From DASQYE01 sp036389315 (lineage in GTDB: Bacteria > Acidobacteriota > Blastocatellia > Pyrinomonadales > Pyrinomonadaceae): a stretch of 64,000 nucleotides of DNA. How positions within the stretch are numbered: the stretch's first letter is position 1; the number at the start of each line of letters is the position of its first letter. The position numbers were made by a program, and so were the translations under genes. The notes under the pieces are model-generated. The model was given only the letters and a program-made list of their open reading frames with translations. It had not been told where the DNA came from and did no database searches. Where the stretch lies: NCBI GenBank assembly GCA_036389315.1, contig DASVQF010000013.1, positions 118,256 to 182,255 on the forward strand. The letters are read 5' to 3'. Shown in pieces: positions 28,609 to 39,919 of the stretch.

Positions 28609-28641
28609 CTACCGGACGGTCGGTAAAATATCACCGGGGCG
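28609..28641 (-). promoter_or_regulatory. TetR-type operator plus -10 element, copy 1
   Basis: The core TACCGGACGGTCGGTA (28610-28625) is a near palindrome (arms TACCGG and TCGGTA). Read on the minus strand, TATTTT (28625-28630) abuts it and TTGTGC lies 18 bases further upstream, a plausible promoter for the acyl-CoA dehydrogenase. The block is 31/33 identical to 49997-50029 upstream of the TonB receptor. It sits 68 bases before the TetR start, so autoregulation is possible. Confidence 0.75.
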
Positions 28642-28691
28642 GCGGCGCGCACAACCCCGAGCGTCGCTTCTACAGACTTCAAGAAGCAGGG

Positions 28692-29330
28692 ATGAAGGAA
28701 CAGAAAAAATCGGCACCGAACAACGAGCGCCTGGCCGAGATTTATCGCACGGCTGCGCAGATCATCCTGCGCAAAGGTTACGACGCCACTTCGGTCAACG
28801 ACATAGCCAACGCGCTCGGGATGACGAAGGCCGGGCTCTACCACTACATCAGCGGGAAGAAAGAGCTGCTCTACGACATCATGAATTTCGGCCTGGACGA
28901 GTTGGACGAAGAGGTGGCCGAGCCGGCTAAGGCGATCAAGGAGCCGGAGGCGCGCCTGCGCTTCATCATCTCAAGCCACGCGCAGCTAGTCACCAGAGGC
29001 CAGGGCGCGATCACCATCCTCGTTGACGAAGTGACTGCCCTGACGCCCGCTCAATGTCGAAAGATCACGCAGCGTAAGCGCGAATACTTCGATCACCTCA
29101 GAGACCTCCTGAACGAGCTGAAGGCAGACGGACGGCTGCAAGACGTGGACACGACGGCCGCGACCTTCTGCCTGCTGGGGATGATTAACTGGCTGTCGCG
29201 TTGGTTCAGGCAGGGCGGCGCTCTGACGGCCGAGCAGACGGCCGCAGAGGTGGTCAAGATCGCGCTCGGCGGTCTGCTGCTCCCGGAAGCGCGCGCCGCG
29301 CGCAGAGGCTTGCAGATAGTTAAAGGCTGA
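28692..29330 (+). CDS. TetR-family regulator of fatty-acid oxidation (FadR-like role)
   Basis: The 212-residue protein has a TetR HTH (RLAEIYRTAAQIILRKGYDATSVNDIANALGMTKAGLYHYISGKKELLY) and a C-terminal domain with the NWLSRWFRQGG pattern common in acyl-CoA-responsive TetR proteins. I chose ATG 28692; the frame is open to 28533 but crosses the operator and lacks a start with a ribosome-binding site. Its location between an acyl-CoA dehydrogenase and etfBA supports a repressor released by long-chain acyl-CoA, as for TetR-type FadR and LiuR proteins. Ligand and sites are inference. Confidence 0.9.
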   Translation: MKEQKKSAPNNERLAEIYRTAAQIILRKGYDATSVNDIANALGMTKAGLYHYISGKKELLYDIMNFGLDELDEEVAEPAKAIKEPEARLRFIISSHAQLVTRGQGAITILVDEVTALTPAQCRKITQRKREYFDHLRDLLNELKADGRLQDVDTTAATFCLLGMINWLSRWFRQGGALTAEQTAAEVVKIALGGLLLPEARAARRGLQIVKG

Positions 29331-29361
29331 GGGCCCAAATCCTAAAAAACCTGGCTCCTTC

Positions 29362-30168
29362 ATGAACATTCTCGTTTGTCTCAAGCAGATTCCAGACCCG
29401 GAAGTACCGGCGCGCGATTTTCGCATAGACGCCGAAAGGCGCGAGCAGGAGCGCGGCACGGTCAACCTCGTCACCAACATCTTCTGCGAGAACGCGCTCG
29501 AAACGGCTTTGCAGTTTCGCGAGCGCGTGGGCTCAGGGAAGATCACTGTGCTCTCTTACGGAGAGCTTTCGGCGGAAGACTCTCTGCGCAAGGCACTGGC
29601 GATGAAGGCGGACGCGGCCGCGCTCGTCCCGCAAGAAGGCAACACACATCCAGACCCGCTCGCGGTGGCGCGCGTGCTCGCGGCCGCGATCCGTCGCCTG
29701 GGCCCATTCGACCTGATTATGACGGGCCGGGAGGCTGGCGATTGGGGAGCCGGGCAGACAGGCGCGCTGATTGCGGAAGAGCTGGCGCTCCCTTGCGTCT
29801 CTTTCGTCGACAGCATAGAGCTGTTGGGCCCACATTTGCGGCTCAAGCGGCAGACGGACACCGGCTGGGAGGTGGTCGAGGCAGAGCCCCCGCTGGTCGT
29901 CACCATCACCAACGACGAGCATAACGTGCCGCGCATCCCCAAAGTGCGCGACGTGATGATGTCCTATCGCCAGCCGCTCACGAAATGGACGCTTGAAGAG
30001 CTAGGCGTTGACGCGCGGGAGGCGCGCGCCGGGAACAGTTACTACGAGGTGTCGGAGCTTTTCATTCCGCAGAAGGAGACGCGCTGCGAATTCGTCTCAG
30101 GCGACACCCTGGACGAAAAGGTCGAAGCCTTCGCGCGTCGCATAGTCGAAGTCACACGCGCTCTATAA
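29362..30168 (+). CDS. etfB: Electron transfer flavoprotein subunit beta
   Basis: The 268-residue protein begins MNILVCLKQIPDP, the hallmark of EtfB, and has the conserved KALAMKAD and IMTGREAGDWGAGQTGALIAEELALP segments. With EtfA it forms the FAD/AMP heterodimer that accepts electrons from acyl-CoA dehydrogenases in the cytoplasm. It follows the TetR gene by 31 bases. There is no clear Shine-Dalgarno sequence, as for several genes in this island. Confidence 0.96.
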   Translation: MNILVCLKQIPDPEVPARDFRIDAERREQERGTVNLVTNIFCENALETALQFRERVGSGKITVLSYGELSAEDSLRKALAMKADAAALVPQEGNTHPDPLAVARVLAAAIRRLGPFDLIMTGREAGDWGAGQTGALIAEELALPCVSFVDSIELLGPHLRLKRQTDTGWEVVEAEPPLVVTITNDEHNVPRIPKVRDVMMSYRQPLTKWTLEELGVDAREARAGNSYYEVSELFIPQKETRCEFVSGDTLDEKVEAFARRIVEVTRAL

Positions 30169-30209
30169 AGACGCAGGTCGGCGTCGCTCTATTGTCTATC
30201 ACATAATCC

Positions 30210-31187
30210 ATGAACGACGTTCTCATCTGTCTATTCGCTTCCGCTGGTTTCGATAAAGCCGCGCAAGGGCTGGCGGGGGCGGGCCGCCGCCTGGCGGACG
30301 AGCTGGGCTGTCAGTTGCGCGCCGTCGTTCTGGGCTCGGAAGCGGACGCGTCGGCGCGGGAAGTCGCGCGCGTGGCCGAAGCGGTCACGGTCGCAGACCA
30401 GCCGGAGTTGGCCCAGTACCAGCCGGAGACATATCTTGCCGCGCTGGCCCTTTTGTGCAGGGAGCTTGCGCCGCGCGCAGTGCTGCTCGGCAACGACACC
30501 TACAGCCAGGAGCTTGCCCCGCGATTGGCCCACAGGCTCGGCGGAAGCTGTGTCGGTGACGCCGTGGAGGTGCGCCCAGGTGGCGAGCGCCTGCGCGTCG
30601 TGCGTCAGGTTTACGGCGGCAAGGCGCAGGCCGTCATCGAGCTGAAGCGCGTGCCTGCGGTAGTGTGGCTGCGCGCGCGCTCGTTTGCGCCCGCCGAGCC
30701 CTGCGCCGAAGCAGGCTCGATCACGCGCGCCGTTTTGGACATTCAACCGGACGCCCGCACGCGAATCGTGGAGCGCAAGCGTGAGACAGGGGGCGAGGCC
30801 CGTTTGGAAGAGGCACGCGTGATCGTCTCGGGCGGGCGCGGCATAGGCGGGCCGGAGCCCTTCGAGACGGAGCTGAGGCCGCTCGCAGACCTGCTCGGGG
30901 CACAGATGGCTGCTTCACGCGCAGCATGTGACGCGGGCTGGGTTCCGCCCACCTGGCAGATAGGGCAGACGGGCAAGAAGGTCACGCCAGACCTCTACCT
31001 GGCCATAGCCATCACGGGCGCGAGCCAGCACATAGCCGGAATCTCCGAAGCCAAAACCATCGCCGCCATCAACACAGACCCGGACGCGCCCATCTTCAAG
31101 CACAGCCGTTTCGGCATCGTCGCCGATTACCGCCAGGTCGTCCCGCTCCTGCGCGAAAAGCTAGCGGCATTAATGAGTGACGAGTGA
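30210..31187 (+). CDS. etfA: Electron transfer flavoprotein subunit alpha
   Basis: The 325-residue protein carries the C-terminal FAD-binding signature: VSGGRGIGGPEPFE, QIGQTGKKVTPDLYLAIAITGASQH and AINTDPDAPIFKHSRFGIVADY. It pairs with the adjacent EtfB. Its last residues (MSDE) are encoded by the first copy of a GAGTGACGAGTGACGAG direct repeat that begins the following hairpin, so the repeat has supplied the current stop codon. Confidence 0.96.
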   Translation: MNDVLICLFASAGFDKAAQGLAGAGRRLADELGCQLRAVVLGSEADASAREVARVAEAVTVADQPELAQYQPETYLAALALLCRELAPRAVLLGNDTYSQELAPRLAHRLGGSCVGDAVEVRPGGERLRVVRQVYGGKAQAVIELKRVPAVVWLRARSFAPAEPCAEAGSITRAVLDIQPDARTRIVERKRETGGEARLEEARVIVSGGRGIGGPEPFETELRPLADLLGAQMAASRAACDAGWVPPTWQIGQTGKKVTPDLYLAIAITGASQHIAGISEAKTIAAINTDPDAPIFKHSRFGIVADYRQVVPLLREKLAALMSDE

Positions 31188-31243
31188 CGAGTGGCAAGTG
31201 ACGAGCAAGAACAGTTTTTCTCTCGTCACTTGTCACTCGTCAC
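31184..31243. repeat. GTGACGAG-family hairpin between etfA and etfD
   Basis: The 22-base arms 31184-31205 and 31222-31243 pair with one mismatch around a 16-base loop. Each arm is itself a tandem repeat of GTGAC(G/A)AG units. The right arm ends 11 bases before the next start codon, occupying the place of a ribosome-binding site. A second copy is at 34529-34608. Confidence 0.85.
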
Positions 31244-31254
31244 TGTCTTAAAAG

Positions 31255-33336
31255 ATGAACGAAGCCACGCGACAGATTTACTGGAACATCTCCGGCATCT
31301 GGGTGATGTATGCGCTGCTGCTGCCCGTGGGGGCCGTCGCCGGCTATGGCATCTATCGCCGCTTCAGTCGTTGGCGGCGCGGCCAGCCCCTCTCGCGCTT
31401 CGACCGTCCAGCAGCGCGCGTGCAGATGCTGCTCAAGCACGCGCTCGCGCAGCGGCGCACTGCACGCAATCTTTACGCGGGGCTTTATCACCAGTTCATC
31501 AGTTACGGCTTCGTTATCCTGACCATCGCGACGACGGTCGTGGCGCTCGACGCGGACTTCGGCACGACGATCATGCGCGGCCGCTTTTACCTCTACTTTC
31601 AGTCCTTCACGGTTGACCTCTTCGGCGCGCTGGTGATGCTCGGAGTCGTGCTGGCGGCCGTGCGCCGTTACGTCAAACGGCCGAAGAAGCTGGTCTACAC
31701 GACGGAAGCGACGCTGATTCTCGTCCTCATCTTCCTGATATGCCTGCAAGGATTTTTGGCGGAAGGCTGGCGCATAGCAGTGACCGGAGACCCCTGGGGC
31801 CCGTGGTCGCCCTTCGGCTATCTGTTGGCCCGAGCATCGCGCCTGGTGATGAGCGACGAACAGATGCTTTGGGCCCATCGTGTGATGTGGTGGGCCCATC
31901 TTCTGACAGCCTACGCCGTCATAGCATGGCTTCCGTTTACGAAGATGATGCACGTGCTGACAGCGCCGCTCAATATCTACACGGCCAATCTTCGGCCGCT
32001 CGGCGCTACGCTCAGACCCGTAGACTTCGAGAAGACCGAAAGCTTCGGCGTCAATTCGCTCAAGAGTTTTACCTGGAAAGACCTGCTCGACCTGGACGCC
32101 TGCACGGAATGCGGGCGCTGCACGGCCGTCTGCCCGGCGCACGCAGTCGGCAAGGAGCTTTCGCCCCGCGACATTATTCTGGGCTTGCGCGACCTGATGC
32201 ACGAACGACCGCGCGACGCGTTCGGACTTGTTTCAACTAACGGCGATGGCGCTCTTGCCACGGGCGCTGAGGTAAATCGGACGCCTGCCGACGGCGAGCC
32301 GACGAACGATATGGAGGCGCGAAAGCCCTTAGCGATCATTGGCGCTGTGCCCGCCACCGAAACGAAGCCGCTCTGGCAATGCACGACCTGCGCCGCCTGC
32401 ATGGAAGCCTGCCCGGTCTTCATAGAGCAGATGCCTAAGATCGTTGACATGCGCCGCTACCTGGTGATGGAAGAGGCGGACTTTCCGGACTCGATGCAGG
32501 AAGCCGTCATGTCTCTGGAACGGCGCGGCCATCCGTTCAGCGGCACGCAGGCGACCCGCCTGGATTGGGCCGAAGGGTTGAACGTCAAACACGTGCGCGA
32601 GGCGCAGGAGCCGGAGGTGCTCTTGTGGGTCGGCTGCGGCGGCGCTCTGATCGAGCGCAACCAACGAGTGACGCGTGCGACGGCTCAACTGCTGGAACAG
32701 GCTGGCGTTCGCTTCGCCATCCTCGGGCGGGACGAGAAGTGCTCGGGCGATCCTGCGCGCCGCATCGGCAACGAGTTCCTGTTCGAGCAGCTTGCGAAAG
32801 AGAACGTCGCGAACCTGAACCGTTACGGGGTCAGAAAGGTCATCACGGCTTGCCCTCACTGCTTCAACACATTCAAGAACGAGTACCCGCAGTTCGGCGG
32901 CCGCTTCGAGGTCTATCATCACAGCGAGTACCTGGCAAAGCTCGTCGCAGAGGGCAGGCTCAAGCCGCTGCGAGCTTCGGACAGACGGGTTACTTTTCAC
33001 GACCCCTGTTATTTGGGGAGGCAGAACGGCGTCTACGATGCGCCGCGCGAGCTGGTGCAAATCTCCGCGCGCCCGACGACGCTTGAGATGGAGCGCAGCC
33101 GAGAGAAAAGCTTCTGCTGCGGCGGGGGCGGAGGCATGAGCTTTGTGGACGAGCCCGCCGGTCAGCGCGTCAACCAGGAGCGGGCCCGCGAAGCCATCGC
33201 GACGGGCGCGGACGTGCTCGCCGTCGGCTGCCCCTTCTGCATGACGATGATGGAAGACGGCGTGGGCGCGTGCAGGGGCGAGCGCGACATCAAGGTGATG
33301 GACGTTTCCGAACTGCTGTGGGAAGCGACGAAGTAA
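31255..33336 (+). CDS. etfD: Membrane Fe-S ETF:quinone oxidoreductase, EtfD/EMO type
   Basis: The 693-residue protein begins with a NarI-like membrane domain of about six helices (residues 10-240) with histidines suited to haem b. Two 4Fe-4S motifs follow: CTECGRCTAVCPAH and CTTCAACMEACPVF. Two CCG (heterodisulfide-reductase-like) domains come next, including CPHCFNTFKNEYP, HDPCYLGR and CCGGGGGMSF. This matches mycobacterial EtfD (Rv0338c) and the EMO protein of Syntrophomonas, which take electrons from EtfAB to menaquinone. Its place directly after etfBA supports that role. It substitutes for the flavoprotein ETF-QO, which is absent here. Confidence 0.92.
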   Translation: MNEATRQIYWNISGIWVMYALLLPVGAVAGYGIYRRFSRWRRGQPLSRFDRPAARVQMLLKHALAQRRTARNLYAGLYHQFISYGFVILTIATTVVALDADFGTTIMRGRFYLYFQSFTVDLFGALVMLGVVLAAVRRYVKRPKKLVYTTEATLILVLIFLICLQGFLAEGWRIAVTGDPWGPWSPFGYLLARASRLVMSDEQMLWAHRVMWWAHLLTAYAVIAWLPFTKMMHVLTAPLNIYTANLRPLGATLRPVDFEKTESFGVNSLKSFTWKDLLDLDACTECGRCTAVCPAHAVGKELSPRDIILGLRDLMHERPRDAFGLVSTNGDGALATGAEVNRTPADGEPTNDMEARKPLAIIGAVPATETKPLWQCTTCAACMEACPVFIEQMPKIVDMRRYLVMEEADFPDSMQEAVMSLERRGHPFSGTQATRLDWAEGLNVKHVREAQEPEVLLWVGCGGALIERNQRVTRATAQLLEQAGVRFAILGRDEKCSGDPARRIGNEFLFEQLAKENVANLNRYGVRKVITACPHCFNTFKNEYPQFGGRFEVYHHSEYLAKLVAEGRLKPLRASDRRVTFHDPCYLGRQNGVYDAPRELVQISARPTTLEMERSREKSFCCGGGGGMSFVDEPAGQRVNQERAREAIATGADVLAVGCPFCMTMMEDGVGACRGERDIKVMDVSELLWEATK

Positions 33337-33346
33337 GGAGAGCGTG

Positions 33347-34525
33347 ATGGACTTAAACTTGACTCAGACGGAGCAGCAGTTCCGCGACGAGTTCCGCGCG
33401 TGGCTCAAAGTGAACGTGCCCGCGCCGTGGACTGGCGGCCAGTTTGGAAGCGAAGATCGAGAGGATTACATCAAGTACCTGCGCGATTGGCAACGCGCTC
33501 TCTATGAAGGCGGGTGGGCAGGCATCTCTTGGCCCAAAGCTTTCGGTGGGCGCGGCGCGAGCCTGATGGAACAGGCCATCTTTCAAGAGGAGCTGGCGCG
33601 CGCAAATGCCCCGCAACTGATCGGCACTATCGGCCTCTCGCTCGTGGGCCCAACCATTATTGCCCTCGGCACACAGGAGCAGAAGGCCAGGCATCTGCCC
33701 CGGATACTCTCGGGCGAGGAAATCTGGTGTCAGGGCTTTTCGGAGCCGAACGCCGGAAGCGACCTGGCGGCGCTCGGGACAAAGGCCGTGCGCGACGGCG
33801 ACGATTTTGTTATCAACGGGCAAAAGATTTGGACGAGCTTTGCGCAGATTGCCGACTGGTGTCTGCTGCTGGTGCGGACGGACAGGGAAGCGCCAAAGCA
33901 TAAGGGGATCACCTGCCTGCTTCTGGACATGCACAGCGAAGGAGTGTCTGTTCGCCCCTTGCGACAGATGTCGGGCGACTCGGGCTTCAACGAGCTATTC
34001 TTCTCGGACGTGCGCGTGCCCGTGGTGCAGGTCTTGGGGGAGATTAACAAGGGGTGGACGACTGCCATCACGGCGCTGATGAACGAGCGGGCCAATCTGG
34101 GGACGGGCGTGCAGGTCGTCTTCAAGCGCAACCTGGAAGCCCTGATCGCACGCGCGCGCACAACTGAGCGCCAGGGCCGCCCGGCGAGCGAAGACCCGCT
34201 CGTGCGTCAGAAGCTCGCGCAAGCCTATCTTGAGCTGGAAATCCTGCGCCTGAACACGAACCGCGCCCTCACCTCGCTCTCCAAGACGGGCATCCCTGGC
34301 CCTGAAGGCTCGACGCTGAAACTCTACTGGAGCGAGATGAACCAGCGCACGCAGCAGACGGCGCAGGAGATCCTGGGCCCATACGCGCAGCTCAAGGAGT
34401 TCGACAATGGGCTCTGGGAGTACGCCTACTTACGCTCGCGCGGCAACACCATAGAGGCCGGTACGAGCGAAATCCAGCGCAACATCATAGCCGAGCGCGT
34501 GCTCGGTCTCCCTAAAAGCTACTAA
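33347..34525 (+). CDS. Acyl-CoA dehydrogenase (first of a pair)
   Basis: A dehydrogenase of 392 residues. Motifs: WCQGFSEPNAGSDLA, KIWTSFAQIADWCLLLVRTD, and the C-terminal RGNTIEAGTSEIQRNIIAERVLGLP, typical of FadE17/FadE28-like enzymes. Acts on acyl-CoA in the cytoplasm with EtfAB as acceptor. Start chosen at ATG 33347, preceded by AAGGAG; a GTG lies directly before it. It lies 10 bases after etfD. The next gene encodes a second dehydrogenase of a shorter type; such pairs in actinobacteria form alpha2beta2 enzymes, which is possible here. Confidence 0.94.
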   Translation: MDLNLTQTEQQFRDEFRAWLKVNVPAPWTGGQFGSEDREDYIKYLRDWQRALYEGGWAGISWPKAFGGRGASLMEQAIFQEELARANAPQLIGTIGLSLVGPTIIALGTQEQKARHLPRILSGEEIWCQGFSEPNAGSDLAALGTKAVRDGDDFVINGQKIWTSFAQIADWCLLLVRTDREAPKHKGITCLLLDMHSEGVSVRPLRQMSGDSGFNELFFSDVRVPVVQVLGEINKGWTTAITALMNERANLGTGVQVVFKRNLEALIARARTTERQGRPASEDPLVRQKLAQAYLELEILRLNTNRALTSLSKTGIPGPEGSTLKLYWSEMNQRTQQTAQEILGPYAQLKEFDNGLWEYAYLRSRGNTIEAGTSEIQRNIIAERVLGLPKSY

Positions 34526-34528
34526 AGG

Positions 34529-34608
34529 CAGTGACAGGTGACGAGTGACAAGTGACAAGATAACAACTTGTTCTTGCTCGTCACTTGTCACTCATCACTC
34601 GTCACTGA
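34529..34608. repeat. GTGACGAG-family hairpin between paired acyl-CoA dehydrogenases
   Basis: Left arm CAGTGACAGGTGACGAGTG and onward pairs with the right arm ending CACTCATCACTCGTCACTG over about 35 positions with few mismatches, leaving a short loop near 34568. The right arm nearly repeats 31222-31243. It ends 6 bases before the next ATG, which has no Shine-Dalgarno sequence. Confidence 0.85.
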
Positions 34609-34614
34609 ATTTTT

Positions 34615-35742
34615 ATGGACTTCGAGCTGAGCAAACCGCAGAAGCTTCTGAAAGAGTCGGCGCGTCAGTTCTTCGTGCGCGAGTGCGGGCCGGAGCGTGT
34701 GCGCGCGCTGATGGAGACCGCAGACGCGCATGACGATGGCTTGTGGCAGGCGATGGCCGAGCAGGGCTGGACGGGTCTGCTGGTGGCCGAGGAGCATGGA
34801 GGCTTAGGCTTGGGGCTGGTCGAGATGGCTGCGGTCGCGGAAGAGATGGGGCGCGCCTGCCTGCCCGGCCCTTTCCTCTCGACGCTTCTGGCCGCGACGC
34901 TCATAGAGCGCGCTGGCAACGCAGAGCAGCGCGAAAAGTATCTTGGGCCCATCGCTTCGGGAGAGCTGAAGGCGACGGTCGCGCTGCTGGAAGAGAGCGT
35001 GAGCTGGGAGGCTGGCAGTGTGCGGCTCGCCGCGTCGCGCTCGGGCGGGGGCAACTTCTCCGTGACGGGCAGGAAACTTTTCGTCTCCGATGCGGAAGCC
35101 TCAGACCTGCTCATCTGTGTGGCACGCGAGGGAGATGCTTTAGTGCTTCTGCCCGTAGAGCGCGGGGCCGCCGGCCTCTTTGTCAAGCCGATGCCCTCTA
35201 TGGACTGGACGCGCAAGGTTTACGAGGTCAGCTTTGAGTCGGTCGCGGTGGCGGGGACGGATGCCTTTGGGGCCGACGGCGAGACGGAAGGGGCGCTTCG
35301 TGCCGCTTTGGAAGTGGCGACTGCGGCGCTGTGCGCGGAGATGGTGGGCGGGATGCAATGGGTCTTGGACACGACCGTGGAGTATGCTAAGACGCGGCAG
35401 CAGTTCGGGCGCGCGATAGGCTCTTTCCAGGCCGTGCAGCATCAGTGCGCGGACATGCTCCTGATGACCGAGAGCGCGCGCTCGGCCGCTTATTATGCGG
35501 CGTGGGCCCTGACCGAAAACGACTCGACGGCGCGCGTGGCCCTCTCCGTAGCGAAGGCTTACTGCTCGGACGCTTACAGAGAGGTCTGCAACCGTGGCGT
35601 GCAGGTGCACGGCGGCATAGGCTTCACCTGGGAACACGACCTGCAACTCTATTACAAGCGCAGCAAATCATCCGAGACGCTCTTCGGCGACGCCACCTTT
35701 CACCGCGAGCGCATAGCCAGGCTCGTCGTAGATGCCCGGTAG
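34615..35742 (+). CDS. Acyl-CoA dehydrogenase (second of a pair)
   Basis: The 375-residue protein belongs to the acyl-CoA dehydrogenase family: AEEHGGLGLGLVEMAAVAEEMGR, TRQQFGRAIGSFQAVQHQCADM and VQVHGGIGFTWEHDLQLYYKRSKS. The C-terminus reads SSETLFGDATFHRERIA, in place of the EGTNEI/AGTSEI loop seen in the other three dehydrogenases of the island, as in the second subunits of heteromeric FadE pairs. It probably works with the preceding enzyme. A hairpin separates the two genes. Confidence 0.92.
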   Translation: MDFELSKPQKLLKESARQFFVRECGPERVRALMETADAHDDGLWQAMAEQGWTGLLVAEEHGGLGLGLVEMAAVAEEMGRACLPGPFLSTLLAATLIERAGNAEQREKYLGPIASGELKATVALLEESVSWEAGSVRLAASRSGGGNFSVTGRKLFVSDAEASDLLICVAREGDALVLLPVERGAAGLFVKPMPSMDWTRKVYEVSFESVAVAGTDAFGADGETEGALRAALEVATAALCAEMVGGMQWVLDTTVEYAKTRQQFGRAIGSFQAVQHQCADMLLMTESARSAAYYAAWALTENDSTARVALSVAKAYCSDAYREVCNRGVQVHGGIGFTWEHDLQLYYKRSKSSETLFGDATFHRERIARLVVDAR

Positions 35743-35763
35743 AGCCTTTTGAGGAGAAGCTTG

Positions 35764-37458
35764 ATGACCAAAGTCAAAATAGTTGGAGACGAGGCGGGGG
35801 CTGCTTACGCCCGGAGGCCGTGGCTGGAACATTACGACTACTGGGTGCGGCCGCATTTGAACTACCCGCGCCGCCCGCTCTATGAAATCCTGCGCATGAC
35901 TGCGGTGGAGATTCCGGAGCGTCCGGCGACCGCCTTCCTTGGAGCGCATCTGACTTACGGGCAGATCAAGGAGCAGGCGGAGAGGCTCGCCACGGCTCTC
36001 GCGCGGCTCCGGATAGGGAAGGGTGATCGCGTCGGAATCATGCTTCCGAACTGCCCGCAGTACGTGATCGCGACCTTCGCCGCGCTGCGATTGGGAGCGA
36101 CCGTGGTGAACGTCAACCCGCTCTACACGCCGCGCGAAGTTCTGCTGGTGGCGGAGGATTCCGGGATGAGAGCGATGCTGACGCTGGACTTGCTCGCGCC
36201 CGTCACGCTGGCCGTGCGCGAGAAGACCGGGATAGAGCATCTCATCATCACTTCCGCCGCCGAATATTCAATCGCCGCGCTTCCATGTCCCGAGATTGAC
36301 GGCACAGTGAGGCTTTCGGACTTGCTGGCGAGCGTCGAAGCGGTAGAGCTGCCGCGCGTCGAGATCAACCCGGAAGAGGACGTGGCCGTGTTGCAGTACA
36401 CGGGCGGGACGACGGGCGTGCCCAAAGGGGCGATGCTGACGCACTACAACATCTTCGCCAACGTCATCCAGGTCGAAGTGTGGGGCCATCGCACTCCGCG
36501 TCGTGGCGAGGACACCTACCTGCTCGTCATCCCTTACTTTCACATCTACGGCTTCACGGTCGGCATGATGGGCGGCACTTGGATGGGCGCGCAGCAGGTC
36601 TTGATTCCGAAGTACGACGTGGAGGCTCTGCTTCAGGCCATACGTGATTACAAGCCGAGCTATTTTCCGGCCGTGCCCACCATCTACATCTCGCTGCTCA
36701 ATCACCCGCAGGCGAAAGAGTACGGCGTCGATAAGATACGCACCTTCAATAGCGGAAGCGCGCCGCTGCCCGTGGAAGTCATAGAGCAGTTCGAGCGCGT
36801 CACGGGCGGCACGCTCAACGAAGGCTACGGATTGTCGGAAGCCTCGCCCGTGACGCATTCGACGGCGATGCTCGCGCGGCGCAAGCCCGGCAGCATAGGT
36901 CTGCCCCTGCCCGACACGGACATTCGCATAGTCGATCTGGAGACAGGCACGCGCCCCGTTCCGGTCGGCGAAGAGGGCGAGCTGTGCATCGCTGGGCCGC
37001 AGGTGATGAAGGGCTACTGGAATCGCGACGACGAGACGCGGATAGCCCTGCGCGAGGACGAAGAGGGGCGCACCTGGCTCTACACGGGCGACGTGGCGCG
37101 CATGGACGAGGACGGCTACACCTACATCGTGCAGCGCAAGAAGGACATGATTATCGTCGGCGGCTTCAACGTCTACCCGTCCGAAGTCGAAGGCGTGCTC
37201 TACACTCACCCGGCCGTGATGGAGGCCGGAGTCATCGGCCGTCCGGACTCCTACAAGGGCGAAGTGGTCAAAGCCTTCGTCGTCTTGAAGCAGGGCGCGA
37301 GCGCAACGGAAGAAGAGCTGATCGAACATTGCAAGGGCAATCTCGCCGAGTTCAAAGTTCCGGTCAGGATAGAGCTTCGCGAGAGCCTGCCCAAGACGGC
37401 CGTCGGCAAGATTCTTCACCGCGTCCTGCGCGAAGAGGAGCAGGCAAAAGACAGATAA
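35764..37458 (+). CDS. fadD: Long-chain fatty acid-CoA ligase
   Basis: The 564-residue protein is an ANL-superfamily AMP-forming ligase: P-loop YTGGTTGVPKGAML (A3), YGLSEASPVTH (A5), GDVARMDEDGYTYIVQRKKDMIIVGGFNVYPSEVE (A7-A8) and LPKTAVGKILHRVLR with the catalytic Lys (A10). It activates free fatty acids for the beta-oxidation enzymes around it. I chose ATG 35764 with GAGGAG 9 bases upstream; the open frame starts 15 bases earlier. The FadN-type gene follows 1 base after its stop. Confidence 0.95.
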   Translation: MTKVKIVGDEAGAAYARRPWLEHYDYWVRPHLNYPRRPLYEILRMTAVEIPERPATAFLGAHLTYGQIKEQAERLATALARLRIGKGDRVGIMLPNCPQYVIATFAALRLGATVVNVNPLYTPREVLLVAEDSGMRAMLTLDLLAPVTLAVREKTGIEHLIITSAAEYSIAALPCPEIDGTVRLSDLLASVEAVELPRVEINPEEDVAVLQYTGGTTGVPKGAMLTHYNIFANVIQVEVWGHRTPRRGEDTYLLVIPYFHIYGFTVGMMGGTWMGAQQVLIPKYDVEALLQAIRDYKPSYFPAVPTIYISLLNHPQAKEYGVDKIRTFNSGSAPLPVEVIEQFERVTGGTLNEGYGLSEASPVTHSTAMLARRKPGSIGLPLPDTDIRIVDLETGTRPVPVGEEGELCIAGPQVMKGYWNRDDETRIALREDEEGRTWLYTGDVARMDEDGYTYIVQRKKDMIIVGGFNVYPSEVEGVLYTHPAVMEAGVIGRPDSYKGEVVKAFVVLKQGASATEEELIEHCKGNLAEFKVPVRIELRESLPKTAVGKILHRVLREEEQAKDR

Positions 37459-37459
37459 T

Positions 37460-39904
<2,445 letters not shown>

Positions 39905-39919
39905 ATTTGAGTTGAGCGG

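Noticed and set aside
31184..34608. CRISPR array or tandem repeat locus
   Set aside because: The GTGACGAG units form isolated inverted-repeat hairpins, without regularly spaced unique spacers or cas genes.
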